A DNA stretch of 64,000 nt, from the NCBI RefSeq assembly GCF_900188025.1, contig NZ_FZNO01000015.1, positions 1 to 64,000 on the forward strand, given 5' to 3'. This document shows, one piece after another, positions 1-8,115 of this stretch. Each line of letters opens with the position of its first letter. The first letter of the stretch is position 1. This DNA comes from Blastococcus mobilis (GTDB lineage Bacteria > Actinomycetota > Actinomycetes > Mycobacteriales > Geodermatophilaceae). A model generated the notes under the pieces. It was not told the DNA's origin and did not search any database. It saw nothing but the letters and a program-made list of their open reading frames with translations. The position numbers were made by a program, and so were the translations under genes.

Positions 1-110
1 CCAAAGGAATCCCAAACCAGAACCCGAAGGCCCCGGCACGGGGTAATACTTGGCACTGACTTTCGGCACGCTGTTGAGTTCTCAAAGAGCGGACGCACAG
101 AAACCCGACC
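1..110 (-). promoter_or_regulatory. rRNA operon leader with boxA-like antitermination element
   Basis: Read on the minus strand, positions 90-71 give GCTCTTTGAGAACTCAACAG, the boxA-type element found in actinobacterial 16S leaders and 16S-23S spacers. A GC hairpin follows near positions 45-25 and then an A/T-rich stretch ending in CCTTTGG at the window edge. In mycobacteria a similar order immediately precedes the 16S gene. The 16S gene should therefore begin just left of base 1 and be transcribed leftwards. A 16S-23S spacer cannot be excluded, because it carries a similar boxA, but the long non-coding stretch behind it favours the operon head. Confidence 0.72.
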
Positions 111-219
111 CTGACGGGCCTCGTCCCTGGCTGGATGTCCAACACTACGCCGGTCTCCAGTCCACCCGATCCCGGGCCCCTGGTCCGGCGAACCTCCCGG
201 TCCGCGCGGCGCATGGAGA

Positions 220-248
220 ACAGTACACGACGTTTGGGGCCCTCTGCA
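220..248 (-). promoter_or_regulatory. candidate rRNA operon promoter
   Basis: On the minus strand TGCAGA (248-243) is followed after 17 bp by TACTGT (225-220). The -10 fits TANNNT; the -35 matches TTGACA at only three positions. It lies about 130 bp upstream of the boxA element, a sensible place for an rrn promoter. Assigned by position and weak consensus only; tandem promoters are usual and others may be present. Confidence 0.28.
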
Positions 249-417
249 GGGGGGTCCCGAGCCGGTCCCTCTCGGTCGCTCGAGGGGGCACGACGCCGGT
301 GCCGGCCGGCCCCTTCCCGGCCTGGCCACGAGCCGCGTCGCCGGCCACCCACGGGACCGATGTGGCCCCGCTCGGCCAGGCCGAGAGGACAACGCGGAGT
401 CGTCGCGGAGCTTCCGC

Positions 418-478
418 GCCACCGCGGGGCCCGCATCGCCGGGCCACCGCGGGGCCCGCATCGCCGGGCCACCACGGG
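418..478. repeat. 25-bp tandem repeat, 2.4 copies
   Basis: The 25-bp unit beginning GCCACCGCGGGGCCCGC occurs at 418-442 and exactly again at 443-467, followed by a partial third copy to 478. It lies just beyond the stop codon of the AlkB-like gene. Each unit contains a near-palindromic GCGGGGCCCGC core, so the array could fold into stems acting as a terminator. No function is known. Confidence 0.8.
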
Positions 479-486
479 AACCGAGC

Positions 487-1092
487 TCAGGCGACGCCGG
501 CGGGGCGGAACTGCACGCTGACCCGCGGCCCGACGGGCTTGACGGTCTTGGGGATGGAGTGCTCCCACGTGCGCTGGCAGGACCCGCCCATGACCACCAG
601 GTCGCCGTGACCCAAGGGGAACCGGAGACTCTGCCCGCCGCCGGCCGGGCGGAGGAGGAGCGGCCGCGGCGAGCCGAAGGAGACGATCGCGACCATCGTG
701 TCCGCGGACCGGCCGCGGCCGATCCGGTCGCCGTGCCAGGCGACGCTGTCCCGGCCGTCCCGGTACAGACACATACCGGCACTGACGAAGCGCTCGCCGA
801 GCTCCGGGCCGTAGTAGCGGTTGAGTGCCTCGCGGGCGTCGGTCAGCAGGGGATGGGGCAACGTCTCGCTGCCCCCGTACCAACGGAGCAGTCGCGGCAC
901 GGCGACCTCGCGCTCGTACATCTGACGGCGGTCCTCCCGCCAGCCGATGTCACCGAGGAGAACGTCGAGAACGGCATCGGAACCGGAGACCCAGCCCGGC
1001 AGGTGGTCCACCCAGGCGCCGTGGCTCAGCTCGTGCCGGACCACCCGGCCGGCCAGCGTGCCGAGCGTGGCGTCGTCGGCCAGGTCCCACAT
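487..1092 (-). CDS. alkB: AlkB-like Fe(II)/2-oxoglutarate-dependent dioxygenase
   Basis: About 201 residues, close to the usual AlkB length. AlkB proteins oxidatively remove alkyl groups from nucleic-acid bases. The iron ligands are visible as H-G-D at about residues 120-122 and H at about 178 (WEHSIPK). The 2-oxoglutarate-binding arginines are in RVSVQFR near the C-terminus (about 190). The reading frame stays open to a GTG at 1125 and an ATG at 1221, but the extra N-terminal residues contain a repeated SLRTGP and are encoded by a dispersed repeat also found downstream of msrA. I therefore take MWDLADD as a conservative start. A start at 1125 is possible, because the residues just before 1092 also resemble family N-termini. 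A perfect 20-bp palindrome lies upstream at 1240-1259. Confidence 0.85.
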   Translation of the reverse strand: MWDLADDATLGTLAGRVVRHELSHGAWVDHLPGWVSGSDAVLDVLLGDIGWREDRRQMYEREVAVPRLLRWYGGSETLPHPLLTDAREALNRYYGPELGERFVSAGMCLYRDGRDSVAWHGDRIGRGRSADTMVAIVSFGSPRPLLLRPAGGGQSLRFPLGHGDLVVMGGSCQRTWEHSIPKTVKPVGPRVSVQFRPAGVA

Positions 1093-1099
1093 CGAAGGT

Positions 1100-1215
1100 T
1101 GGCTCGGCCCCGTCCGGAGGCTCACCGCGGGCGTGCGAGCGGCGCGTGGCCCCGTCCGGAGACTCGCCTCGAGCGTGCGAGCGCTGAGAGGCACGGGGTC
1201 CTTCCGGGCGTCCTT
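1100..1215. repeat. dispersed gene-boundary repeat, copy 1
   Basis: On the minus strand this begins GGAAGGACCCCGTGCCTCTC, then CGCTCGCACGCTCG, then CCGGACGGGGCC. The last part recurs within the element. Closely related sequence follows the msrA stop codon (52461-52573), and a shorter version follows the RecQ-like stop codon (1296-1326). The element lies between the palindrome at 1240 and the AlkB-like gene, and inflates the apparent N-terminus of that protein. Confidence 0.65.
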
Positions 1216-1239
1216 CTCCATGCGGGCACGCTACTCCGG

Positions 1240-1259
1240 TTTCGCACATATGTGCGAAA
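1240..1259. promoter_or_regulatory. perfect 20-bp palindrome, LexA-like operator candidate
   Basis: TTTCGCACATATGTGCGAAA equals its own reverse complement. It has the CGnAC-N4-GTnCG layout of Gram-positive/actinobacterial SOS boxes (CGAAC-N4-GTTCG) with C/G instead of A/T at one symmetrical pair. It lies in the only intergenic gap between the RecQ-like gene and the AlkB-like gene, so it is a plausible DNA-damage operator for the latter. The assignment to LexA is inference. Confidence 0.6.
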
Positions 1260-1322
1260 AGCTGTGGACAGACCCGGCCCCGTCCCGGACGTCCGGCGGA
1301 TGAGAGGGACGGGGTCCCTTCT

Positions 1323-3548
1323 TCAGGCGGTCAGTGCCAGGGCGAAGGGCAGCACGGCGGCGGCTCCCGCCCGCCGGAGCTCCCGGCCGGCCACCGTCAT
1401 GGTCCACCGCGAGTCGGCGAGGTCGTCCACGAGCAGCACCGGCGCCGAGCCGGCCTCCGCCAGGCGGTCCCGCAGCTGTGGACCCACGACGATGCGATCC
1501 CATACCGCGGCAAGCCGGAAGGCGCTGTTACCTCCTGGCTGACCGGTCGGTCCGCCGTGCTGGAGGGACATCTCCCCCAGGTAGGGCAGTCGTCCGACAC
1601 GGGCGAGCCCTTGCGCCAGGCCGGACACCAACTGCGGCCGGCGGCGGGACGGCATGGCGACGACGGCGCCGGGACGCTGCTTCCAGTCCCAGGCAGCCAG
1701 CACCCGGGCGCACGCCCTCAACAGCTCGTCGTCGGGAGGCACGTCGGAGACCGACCGCTTCACCGGCACGTCGAAGGCCGCGTCCGGGTCCTCCTCGATG
1801 CCCGGGGCCTCGAGGTCCAGGGTCACCGTCCCGCCCACGCCGTCGTCCCCGAGGAGTGTGCGGAGGCGCTGTCCCCAGCCAAGGTCGGTGAGCCGGGCGA
1901 CGGCCCGGCCTGGCTCGATCCGATCGGCGGGCGAGATCTTGCCCTTCACGTCCACACCGAGCCGGTCTGCGCCCGTGGGCCACTGCGCCCTCGGCGCGAG
2001 CTCGACCCCCGGGCGGTCGAGCGCCGCCGAGGCCGCCTCGGCGGCGGCCTCGGGCACGTCGCTGGAGTACCAGGGCCCAGCGCAGACGTCGCAGCGTCCG
2101 CAGGGCGCCGCGGTCGGATCGTCGAGGGCCTCCTGCAGGAACGCCATGCGACACGAGGCCTCGTCGACCGGACGGGCGTAGGCGATCATCGACCGCTGCT
2201 CGGCCTCCCGCGTGCGCGTCACGCGGGCATACCGGTCGGCGTCGTAGACCCACGGCTGCCCGGTGGACCGCCAGCCGCCCTGCACCCGCTCCACCGCGCC
2301 GTCGACGGCGAGGACCTTGAGCAGCAGCTCCAGGCGGGACCGCCGGACGTCGGCCACGGTCTCCAGTCGCGCGACCGACCAGGCCTTGCCGTCGGCCATC
2401 GCGGTGAGCACCGCGGCCGCGTGGTCCTCACGCGGCATGGACGACGTCGCGAACCACTGCCAGATGGCGAGGTCCTCGGGACCGGGCAGGAGCAGCACGT
2501 CGGCATGCTCGACGGCACGGCCGGCGCGACCGACCTGCTGGTAGTAGCTGACCGGCGACGACGGTGCTCCGAGGTGGACGACGAAGCCGAGGTCGGGCTT
2601 GTCGAAGCCCATGCCCAGCGCCGAGGTGGCTACCAGCGCCTTCACCTCGTTGTTCCGCAGCGCCTCCTCGGCGTCCTTGCGGTCGGCGTCGTCGAGGCGC
2701 CCGGTGTAGGCGCGCACCTCGTGGCCGGCATCGCGCAGCAGGTTCGCCGTCTCCTCGGCGGCGGCGACGGTGAGCGTGTAGACGATGCCGCTGCCCGGCA
2801 GATCGCCGATGTGCGCCGCGAGCCAGGCCAGGCGAGCGCGGTCCGACGGCAGCCGGAGGACGCCCAGCCGCAGGGAGTCGCGGGAGAGCGGACCGCGGAC
2901 GGTGGTCACCTCCACCCCGCCGGCGCCGAGCTGCTCCGCCACATCGGCGACCACCCGCTCGTTGGCCGTCGCGGTGGTCGCCAGCACCGGCGTCCCGGCC
3001 GGGAGCGTACCCAGCAGGTCGCGGATGCGGCGGTAGTCGGGGCGGAAGTCGTGCCCCCAGTCGGAGACGCAGTGCGCCTCGTCGACGACGACCAGGCCGC
3101 ACCGGGCGACCAGCCCCGGCAGTTGCTCCTCGCGGAACCGCGGGTTGGTCAGGCGCTCGGGCGACACCAGGAGGACGTCGACGTCGTCAGCGGCCAGGCG
3201 GGCAGCGATGTCGTCCCACTCGGTCATGTTGGCGCTGGAGATCTCCACCGCCCGGATCCCGGCGCGGGAGGCAGCGGCGACCTGGTCGCGCATCAGCGCG
3301 AGCAGCGGGCTCACCAGCAGGGTCGGGCCCTGGCCGCGGCGCCGGAGGAGCGCCGTGGAGACGAAGTAGACGGCCGACTTGCCCCAGCCGGTGCGCTGGA
3401 CGACGAGGGCCCGCTGAGCACGCTCCACCAGGGCCGAGACGGCCGCGTCCTGCCCCTCGCGGAAGACCGCGTCCGGACGCCCGGTCAGTTCGCGCAGGAC
3501 GGCCAGTGCCTCCTCGGTGATCTCGGACGGCGGCGCAGCGGTGCTCAT
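1323..3548 (-). CDS. RecQ-like ATP-dependent DNA helicase with C-terminal phosphoribosyltransferase-like domain
   Basis: About 741 residues; superfamily 2 3'-5' helicase. Walker A is R-T-G-W-G-K-S (about residues 52-58), the Walker B box is DEAH followed by CVSDWGHDFRPDY (about 156), and helicase motif VI is QQVGRAGR. A Cys cluster (C...CGRCDVC) resembles the RecQ zinc site. The C-terminal third holds a PRPP-loop-like VLLVDDLADSRWT, typical of type I phosphoribosyltransferase folds, an addition seen in some actinobacterial RecQ relatives. No HRDC domain is recognised. An in-frame GTG at 3569 would add seven residues; neither start has a clear ribosome-binding site. It is divergent from the PHP gene. 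A role in DNA repair is known for the family; the purpose of the tail is unknown. Confidence 0.88.
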   Translation of the reverse strand: MSTAAPPSEITEEALAVLRELTGRPDAVFREGQDAAVSALVERAQRALVVQRTGWGKSAVYFVSTALLRRRGQGPTLLVSPLLALMRDQVAAASRAGIRAVEISSANMTEWDDIAARLAADDVDVLLVSPERLTNPRFREEQLPGLVARCGLVVVDEAHCVSDWGHDFRPDYRRIRDLLGTLPAGTPVLATTATANERVVADVAEQLGAGGVEVTTVRGPLSRDSLRLGVLRLPSDRARLAWLAAHIGDLPGSGIVYTLTVAAAEETANLLRDAGHEVRAYTGRLDDADRKDAEEALRNNEVKALVATSALGMGFDKPDLGFVVHLGAPSSPVSYYQQVGRAGRAVEHADVLLLPGPEDLAIWQWFATSSMPREDHAAAVLTAMADGKAWSVARLETVADVRRSRLELLLKVLAVDGAVERVQGGWRSTGQPWVYDADRYARVTRTREAEQRSMIAYARPVDEASCRMAFLQEALDDPTAAPCGRCDVCAGPWYSSDVPEAAAEAASAALDRPGVELAPRAQWPTGADRLGVDVKGKISPADRIEPGRAVARLTDLGWGQRLRTLLGDDGVGGTVTLDLEAPGIEEDPDAAFDVPVKRSVSDVPPDDELLRACARVLAAWDWKQRPGAVVAMPSRRRPQLVSGLAQGLARVGRLPYLGEMSLQHGGPTGQPGGNSAFRLAAVWDRIVVGPQLRDRLAEAGSAPVLLVDDLADSRWTMTVAGRELRRAGAAAVLPFALALTA

Positions 3549-3639
3549 GCCGACGACAGTAGGCAGCACCCCCGACGAAAGTGGCCCGGAGGAAGGTCAC
3601 AGCGCGGAACCTGTGGACGACGGGGAGAATCCGACAGCG

Positions 3640-4458
3640 ATGAGACCACCGGACAATCACGTGCACACCAGGTGGTCCTGGGACACACCCGACTCCTCGA
3701 CGATGCGCCAAGCCTGCGAACGGGCGGTGCGGCTCGGTCTGCCGTCGATCGCCTTCACCGAACACCTGGACTTCACCGTCTGGCACGAGGACGACGCGGC
3801 GACGTCGCAGGGCCTGGTCGACCGACACCCGGCCCACCAGCTGCCGATCGACGTCGAGGGGTACGCCGCCGAGCTGGAGGAGTGCCGCGACCGTTTCCCG
3901 GACCTGCGGATCCTGTCCGGCGTCGAGACCGGTGAGCCCCACCTCTTCGCCGCCAGCGTGACCGCGCATCTGCGCCGGACCCCGGTCGACCGCGTCCTCG
4001 GCTCCCTGCACTCACTGAGTCTCGACGGCCGGCTGGTCGGCGTCGGTCGCCTGCTCTACGCCGACCCGGCCGGGACCATGCGCCGCTACCTCGCCGAGGT
4101 GGTCACCATGATCGAGACCAGTGACGTCTTCCAGGTGCTCGCGCACGTCGACTTCCCGCGCCGGTACTGGCCGGGCGGCACCCACCGGTACGTGGAGAAG
4201 ACGTACGAGGAGGAGTACCGGGCGGTCTTCCGGGCGCTGGCCGGCACGGGCCGCGCACTCGAGGTGAACACCAGCAGCCCACTGGCGTCGGTGGACCAGG
4301 TGCGCTGGTTCCACGAGGAGGGCGGCGAGGCGGTCAGCTTCGGCAGCGACGCCCACCAGCCCACCGCCGTCGGTCAGCACTTCGACGTCGCCGTCGACGT
4401 CGTGGAGGCGGCCGGGTTCCGGCCCGGGCGCGACCGGTTCGACTTCTGGCGCCGCTGA
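3640..4458 (+). CDS. PHP-domain phosphoesterase (histidinol-phosphatase-like)
   Basis: About 272 residues. Metal-binding PHP motifs are visible: H-V-H near the N-terminus (about residues 7-9), FTEHLD (about 39), GVETGE, HVDFPR and GSDAHQP near the C-terminus. Such proteins hydrolyse phosphate esters with a trinuclear metal site; several act as HisK-type histidinol-phosphatases. ATG 3640 is preferred over the longer open frame from 3517 because the first PHP motif follows at once and GGGGAG lies 12 bp upstream. It is divergent from the helicase. The substrate cannot be told from sequence. Confidence 0.82.
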   Translation: MRPPDNHVHTRWSWDTPDSSTMRQACERAVRLGLPSIAFTEHLDFTVWHEDDAATSQGLVDRHPAHQLPIDVEGYAAELEECRDRFPDLRILSGVETGEPHLFAASVTAHLRRTPVDRVLGSLHSLSLDGRLVGVGRLLYADPAGTMRRYLAEVVTMIETSDVFQVLAHVDFPRRYWPGGTHRYVEKTYEEEYRAVFRALAGTGRALEVNTSSPLASVDQVRWFHEEGGEAVSFGSDAHQPTAVGQHFDVAVDVVEAAGFRPGRDRFDFWRR

Positions 4459-4473
4459 AGACTCCACGAGCAG

Positions 4474-4490
4474 GTACTTCACCGCTAAGG
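4474..4490 (+). promoter_or_regulatory. shared operator motif, site A (carbamate kinase)
   Basis: GTACTTCACCGCTAAGG fits the 17-bp consensus GTAYYTCASYGCTRARN found upstream of the other nucleobase-catabolism genes here. It is followed by TAGGGT at 4501-4506, a TANNNT -10 box only 7 bp before the GTG start. The transcript is therefore probably leaderless and the motif occupies the spacer/-35 zone. Confidence 0.7.
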
Positions 4491-4513
4491 GATCTGCCGC
4501 TAGGGTTCACCAG

Positions 4514-5464
4514 GTGACTTCCCGCCGTGTGGTGATCGCCCTGGGTGGCAACGCCATGACCGGGCCCGACGGCTCCGCGACGCCCAGTGCGCAGCGGGAC
4601 GCCATCCGCGAGGCCGCCGGGCACATCGCCGACGTCGTCGCGGCCGGGGTCGAGGTGGTCCTGACCCACGGCAACGGCCCGCAGGTGGGCAACCTGCTGG
4701 TGAAGAACGAGATGGCCGCGCACGTCGTGCCGCCGGTGCCGCTGGACTGGAACGTCGCGCAGACCCAGGCGACCATCGCCTTCACCGTCGCCGACGAGCT
4801 GGATGCGGCGCTGGCGGCCCGGGGCCTCGCCCAGCGAACCGCCGGCCTGGTCACCCGCACGCTCGTCGACGTCGACGACCCGGGCTTCCGCGAGCCGTCC
4901 AAGCCCGTCGGCCGCTTCCTCCCGCGCGAGGAGGCGGAACGGTTCGTCTCCCTCGGCCAGATCTGGGAGGACCGCGGCGAGCGCGGCTGGCGACGGGTGG
5001 TCGCCAGCCCCGAGCCGAGGTCCGTCGTCGACTCCCCCGCCATCCACGCCCTCGCGGCGGCCGGCTTCGTCGTCGTCTGCGCCGGGGGCGGTGGCATCCC
5101 GGTCACCGACGACGGCCGGGACGGCAAAGGGCTGCGTGGCGTCGAGGCCGTCATCGACAAGGACCTCACCGCCGCGATCCTGGCCAAGGAGCTCGACGCC
5201 GACACCCTCGTCATCGCGACCGACGTCCCGAATGTGATGATCGACTTCGGGACGCCGTCCCAGCGCCCCCTCGGCCGGGTGACCGTGGCCGAGCTGCGTG
5301 AGCACGCGGCCGCCGGGCAGTTCGCGCGCGGCAGCATGGGCCCCAAGGTCGAGGCCGCCCTCCGCTTCGTCGAAGGTGGCGGCTCGCGCGCCGTCATCAC
5401 CTCTCTCGAGCACATCGCCGACGCCGTCAGTGGTGACGACGCCGGCACCGTAGTGACCGCCTGA
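4514..5464 (+). CDS. arcC: carbamate kinase
   Basis: 316 residues, normal family length. Catalyses carbamoyl phosphate + ADP to ATP + carbamate, which yields ammonia and CO2. Family motifs are ALGGNAM (residues 9-15), HGNGPQVGNLL (about 56), CAGGGGIPV (about 195), then VIDKDLTAA and ATDVPNV. The start is GTG with no Shine-Dalgarno sequence, consistent with the leaderless promoter proposed at 4501. There is no arginine deiminase or catabolic ornithine carbamoyltransferase nearby; the next gene is a barbiturase and FdrA lies 8 kb away. That points to carbamoyl phosphate from ureide breakdown rather than arginine. Confidence 0.93.
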   Translation: MTSRRVVIALGGNAMTGPDGSATPSAQRDAIREAAGHIADVVAAGVEVVLTHGNGPQVGNLLVKNEMAAHVVPPVPLDWNVAQTQATIAFTVADELDAALAARGLAQRTAGLVTRTLVDVDDPGFREPSKPVGRFLPREEAERFVSLGQIWEDRGERGWRRVVASPEPRSVVDSPAIHALAAAGFVVVCAGGGGIPVTDDGRDGKGLRGVEAVIDKDLTAAILAKELDADTLVIATDVPNVMIDFGTPSQRPLGRVTVAELREHAAAGQFARGSMGPKVEAALRFVEGGGSRAVITSLEHIADAVSGDDAGTVVTA

Positions 5465-5518
5465 TCCGTCCCGCCACCGCGCAGCCACCCACCCCACCAC
5501 CCCGAACAAGGAGAGCCA

Positions 5519-6622
5519 GTGCCCGCACCGATCGAGGTCCGCAAGGTCCCGCTGCACAACGTCAGTGACGCCTCCGAGCTGGCCAAGCTCATCGACGAGG
5601 GAGTCATGGAGGCCGACCGGGTCGTCGCCGTCATCGGCAAGACCGAGGGCAACGGCGGGATCAACGACTACACCCGGATCATCGCCGACCGCGCGTTCCG
5701 CGAGGTCCTGCTCGAGAAGGGCAGCCGGTCGAAGGAGGAGGTCGCCGAGATCCCGATCGTCTGGTCCGGCGGTACCGACGGCGTGATCAGCCCGCACGCC
5801 ACCGTCTTCGCGACCCTGCCCGAGGACACCGTCGAGAAGACCGACGAGCCTCGCCTGACCGTGGGCTACGCGATGAGCGACGTCCTGCTGCCCGAGGACA
5901 TCGGCCGCGTCGCCATGGTGGAGAAGGTGGCCGAGGGCGTGAAGCGCGCCATGGCGGCCGCCGGCATCACCGACCCGGCGGACGTCCACTACGTGCAGAC
6001 CAAGACGCCGCTGCTGACGATCGACACGATCCGCGACGCCCGCGAGCGCGGCCAGACGACCATCCTGGAGGAGCCGCACGGCTCCATGGACATCTCGAAC
6101 GGCACGACGGCGCTGGGCATCGCGGTCGCGCTGGGCGAGATCGAGATGCCGGCGCAGGAGCAGATCATGCGCGACCTGTCGCTGTACTCCTCGGTTGCCT
6201 CGTGCTCCTCGGGCGTCGAGTTGGACCGGGCGCAGATCGTCGTCGTCGGCAACGCGCGCGGGCACGGCGGTAACTACCGCGTCGGCCACTCGGTGATGAA
6301 GGACGCCCTCGACCAGGACGGCATCTGGAACGCGATCCGCGACGCCGGCCTCGAGCTGCCCGAGCGCCCGCACCACACCGACCTGGGCGACCGCCTGGTC
6401 AACGTCTTCCTCAAGTGCGAGGCCTCCCCGGACGGCAAGGTCCGCGGACGGCGCAACGCCATGCTCGACGACTCCGACGTCTCCTGGCACCGCCAGATCA
6501 AGGCGACCGTCGGTGGCGTGACGGCGTCGGTGACCGGCGACCCGGCCGTCTTCGTGTCCGTGGCCGCGGTGCACCAGGGCCCGTCGGGCGGCGGCCCCGT
6601 CGCCGCGATCGTCGAGGCGTAA
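5519..6622 (+). CDS. bar: barbiturase (cyanuric acid amidohydrolase/barbiturase family)
   Basis: 367 residues. Ring-opening amidohydrolase that converts barbiturate to ureidomalonate. The three-fold repeated Ser-Lys architecture is complete: K41 (IGKTEGNGG) with S83 (VWSGGTDGV), K162 (QTKTPLL) with S230/S231 ([10 protein letters not shown]), and K299 (FLKCEAS) with S356 (HQGPSGGGP). From memory the whole chain, including the N-terminal VRKVPLH and ASELAKLID segments, is much closer to Rhodococcus barbiturase than to AtzD/TrzD, but no alignment was run. GTG start with AAGGAG six bases upstream. It is 54 bp behind carbamate kinase, probably the same operon, and ends at a strong hairpin. Confidence 0.9.
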   Translation: MPAPIEVRKVPLHNVSDASELAKLIDEGVMEADRVVAVIGKTEGNGGINDYTRIIADRAFREVLLEKGSRSKEEVAEIPIVWSGGTDGVISPHATVFATLPEDTVEKTDEPRLTVGYAMSDVLLPEDIGRVAMVEKVAEGVKRAMAAAGITDPADVHYVQTKTPLLTIDTIRDARERGQTTILEEPHGSMDISNGTTALGIAVALGEIEMPAQEQIMRDLSLYSSVASCSSGVELDRAQIVVVGNARGHGGNYRVGHSVMKDALDQDGIWNAIRDAGLELPERPHHTDLGDRLVNVFLKCEASPDGKVRGRRNAMLDDSDVSWHRQIKATVGGVTASVTGDPAVFVSVAAVHQGPSGGGPVAAIVEA

Positions 6623-6641
6623 GGCGCGCGAGCTCCACTTC

Positions 6642-6686
6642 GGGGAAGCAGGAGGTCCGGACGACGTTCCGGACCCCTGCTTCCCC
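6642..6686 (+). terminator. hairpin terminator after barbiturase
   Basis: Arms GGGGAAGCAGGAGGTCCGGA and TCCGGACCCCTGCTTCCCC pair with one bulge around a 6-base loop. No U-tract follows, as is common in actinobacteria. It lies 20 bp past the stop and closes the carbamate kinase-barbiturase unit. Confidence 0.75.
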
Positions 6687-6851
6687 GTCGTCGCAGGAAC
6701 AGGCGCGCCGCAGATCCGCAGGCCAGCGCGCGGCGGCGCGCCTCACGGCAGGTTGCGGAACGACCCCTACGTTGGTCCAGAAGCCGCGGCCGGCAGCTCG
6801 ACCACTCGGGCGTCCCCGGCAGTTCCCGGACATGCCCAGAGGAGTCGAGTC

Positions 6852-8099
6852 GTGCGCAGGTCAGTTCCGCGAGGCGTCGTCCCGGCGCCTGCCACCGCGG
6901 CAGCCGCCGTCGCGCCGCCTCGGACCGCACCCCGACCGCGACGCGTGGAGCGGGACGTCAGCCTGGAGGCCGCCGCCCAGCAGGCCGGGGTGCTCTCGCA
7001 GGCCAGCCGCGAGGTGTCCGACACCTCCCGCGAGGCCGCCGCGTCCCTGTCCGAACTGCGGGCCGCCATCGGCGAGATCTCCGCGAGCACCACCCGCGCG
7101 TCGGCCGTGGCCGAGGAAGCCGTCCGCGACGCCCAGGCCGTGGACGCGCGGATCGCGGCGCTGCAGGCGGCGAGCCAGTCGATCACCGATCTCGTCCAGC
7201 TGATCACCGCGATCAGCCAGCAGAGCCGGATCCTGGCCCTCAACGCCTTCGTCGAGGCCGCGCGCGCCGGTGAGGTGGGCCGCGGGTTCGCCGTCGTCGC
7301 CCAGGAGGTCAAGCAGCTCGCCGGCCGCACCGCCCAGGCCGCCGAGGACATCGGTGCGCAGGTGGCCGCCGTCCAGCAGGAGACCGGGCACGCCGTCGAC
7401 GTCATCGCGCGCATCGGCGGCACCCTCGCCTCGATCGCCGAGGCCCAGGACTCGATCGCCGCCGCGGTCGAGCAGCAGCGGGTGGCCACCGACCGCGTCG
7501 TCGACAACGTCGACCGCGCGGCCAGCGGTTCGGCGCGCATCACCGACGCCGTCGCGCAGCTGGCAGAGAGCCAGCGGATCGCCTACGTGCGCCGGGCCCT
7601 GGGAGTGGCCCAGCAGCTGCTGGACGAGGCGGGCGGGGTGGAGCTCGGGACGGGTCGGCGGACGCTGACCGTGCGCGACCAGGCCACCAATCGGACCCAT
7701 CCCGCGGACCTGCCCGACCTCCTGCTCGGGGGCGTCCCGCTGGAGCGCAACGAGCACCCGAGCCGGCGCTCCCCGCTCGTCGACGACGTGGTGACCCAGG
7801 TGGGCGGGAGCTGCACGCTGTTCCAGCGCCTGGACGACGAAGGCAGCATGGTGCGCGCCGCCACGACCGTCGTCACCCCTGCAGGCCGGCGCAACGTGGG
7901 CACCTACATCGCCCGGACCGACGCCGACGGCACCGCGAACCCGGTGCTCGCCGCGGTCCACGCGGGGCAGACCTACACGGGCGCGGCCACGGTCGCCGAG
8001 CGGCCGTACTTCACTGCCTACTCCGGGCTCACCTCCGCCACCGGCGAGCTGATCGGGATGCTCTACGTGGGGATCCCGCTGGACTCGATGCCCGGCTGA
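6852..8099 (+). CDS. methyl-accepting chemotaxis-like signalling protein, cytoplasmic
   Basis: About 415 residues. The N-terminal half (about 40-250) is a helical MCP signalling domain with the hairpin-tip region around [31 protein letters not shown]. The C-terminal half resembles a Cache-type sensor domain ([19 protein letters not shown] and IGMLYVGIP). Domain order is inverted relative to classical chemoreceptors and no transmembrane helix is seen, so it should be soluble. GTG 6852 is chosen because GAGGAG lies about 8 bp upstream; the longer frame from 6753 has a low-complexity lead. No che genes are nearby. The signal sensed is unknown. Confidence 0.8.
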   Translation: MRRSVPRGVVPAPATAAAAVAPPRTAPRPRRVERDVSLEAAAQQAGVLSQASREVSDTSREAAASLSELRAAIGEISASTTRASAVAEEAVRDAQAVDARIAALQAASQSITDLVQLITAISQQSRILALNAFVEAARAGEVGRGFAVVAQEVKQLAGRTAQAAEDIGAQVAAVQQETGHAVDVIARIGGTLASIAEAQDSIAAAVEQQRVATDRVVDNVDRAASGSARITDAVAQLAESQRIAYVRRALGVAQQLLDEAGGVELGTGRRTLTVRDQATNRTHPADLPDLLLGGVPLERNEHPSRRSPLVDDVVTQVGGSCTLFQRLDDEGSMVRAATTVVTPAGRRNVGTYIARTDADGTANPVLAAVHAGQTYTGAATVAERPYFTAYSGLTSATGELIGMLYVGIPLDSMPG

Positions 8100-8115
8100 C
8101 GGTCGGTCGGGGACC

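Larger units (their letters stand above)
111..486. other. non-coding stretch upstream of rRNA leader
   Basis: About 375 bp with no convincing gene. The open frames here are low-complexity Arg/Pro/Gly shadows without ribosome-binding sites. It probably holds the rrn promoter region on the minus strand and, at its right end, the tandem repeat that follows the AlkB-like stop codon. Confidence 0.5.

Noticed and set aside
418-478. CRISPR array
   Set aside because: Units are directly adjacent with no spacers, only 2.4 copies, and no cas genes exist in the window.
1557-3935. Long rightward open frame antisense to the RecQ-like gene
   Set aside because: No ribosome-binding site, no recognisable domain, and composition typical of the complementary frame of a GC-rich gene. 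The helicase motifs on the other strand are decisive. The same applies to long antisense frames at 4334-6574, 12302-14719 and 58270-60075.
4514-5464. Arginine deiminase pathway
   Set aside because: Carbamate kinase alone; no arginine deiminase, catabolic ornithine carbamoyltransferase or arginine/ornithine antiporter is present.
5519-6622. Cyanuric acid amidohydrolase identity
   Set aside because: Same family, but the N-terminal and inter-domain segments read like barbiturase, and no triazine, biuret or allophanate genes are nearby. An activity assay would settle it.
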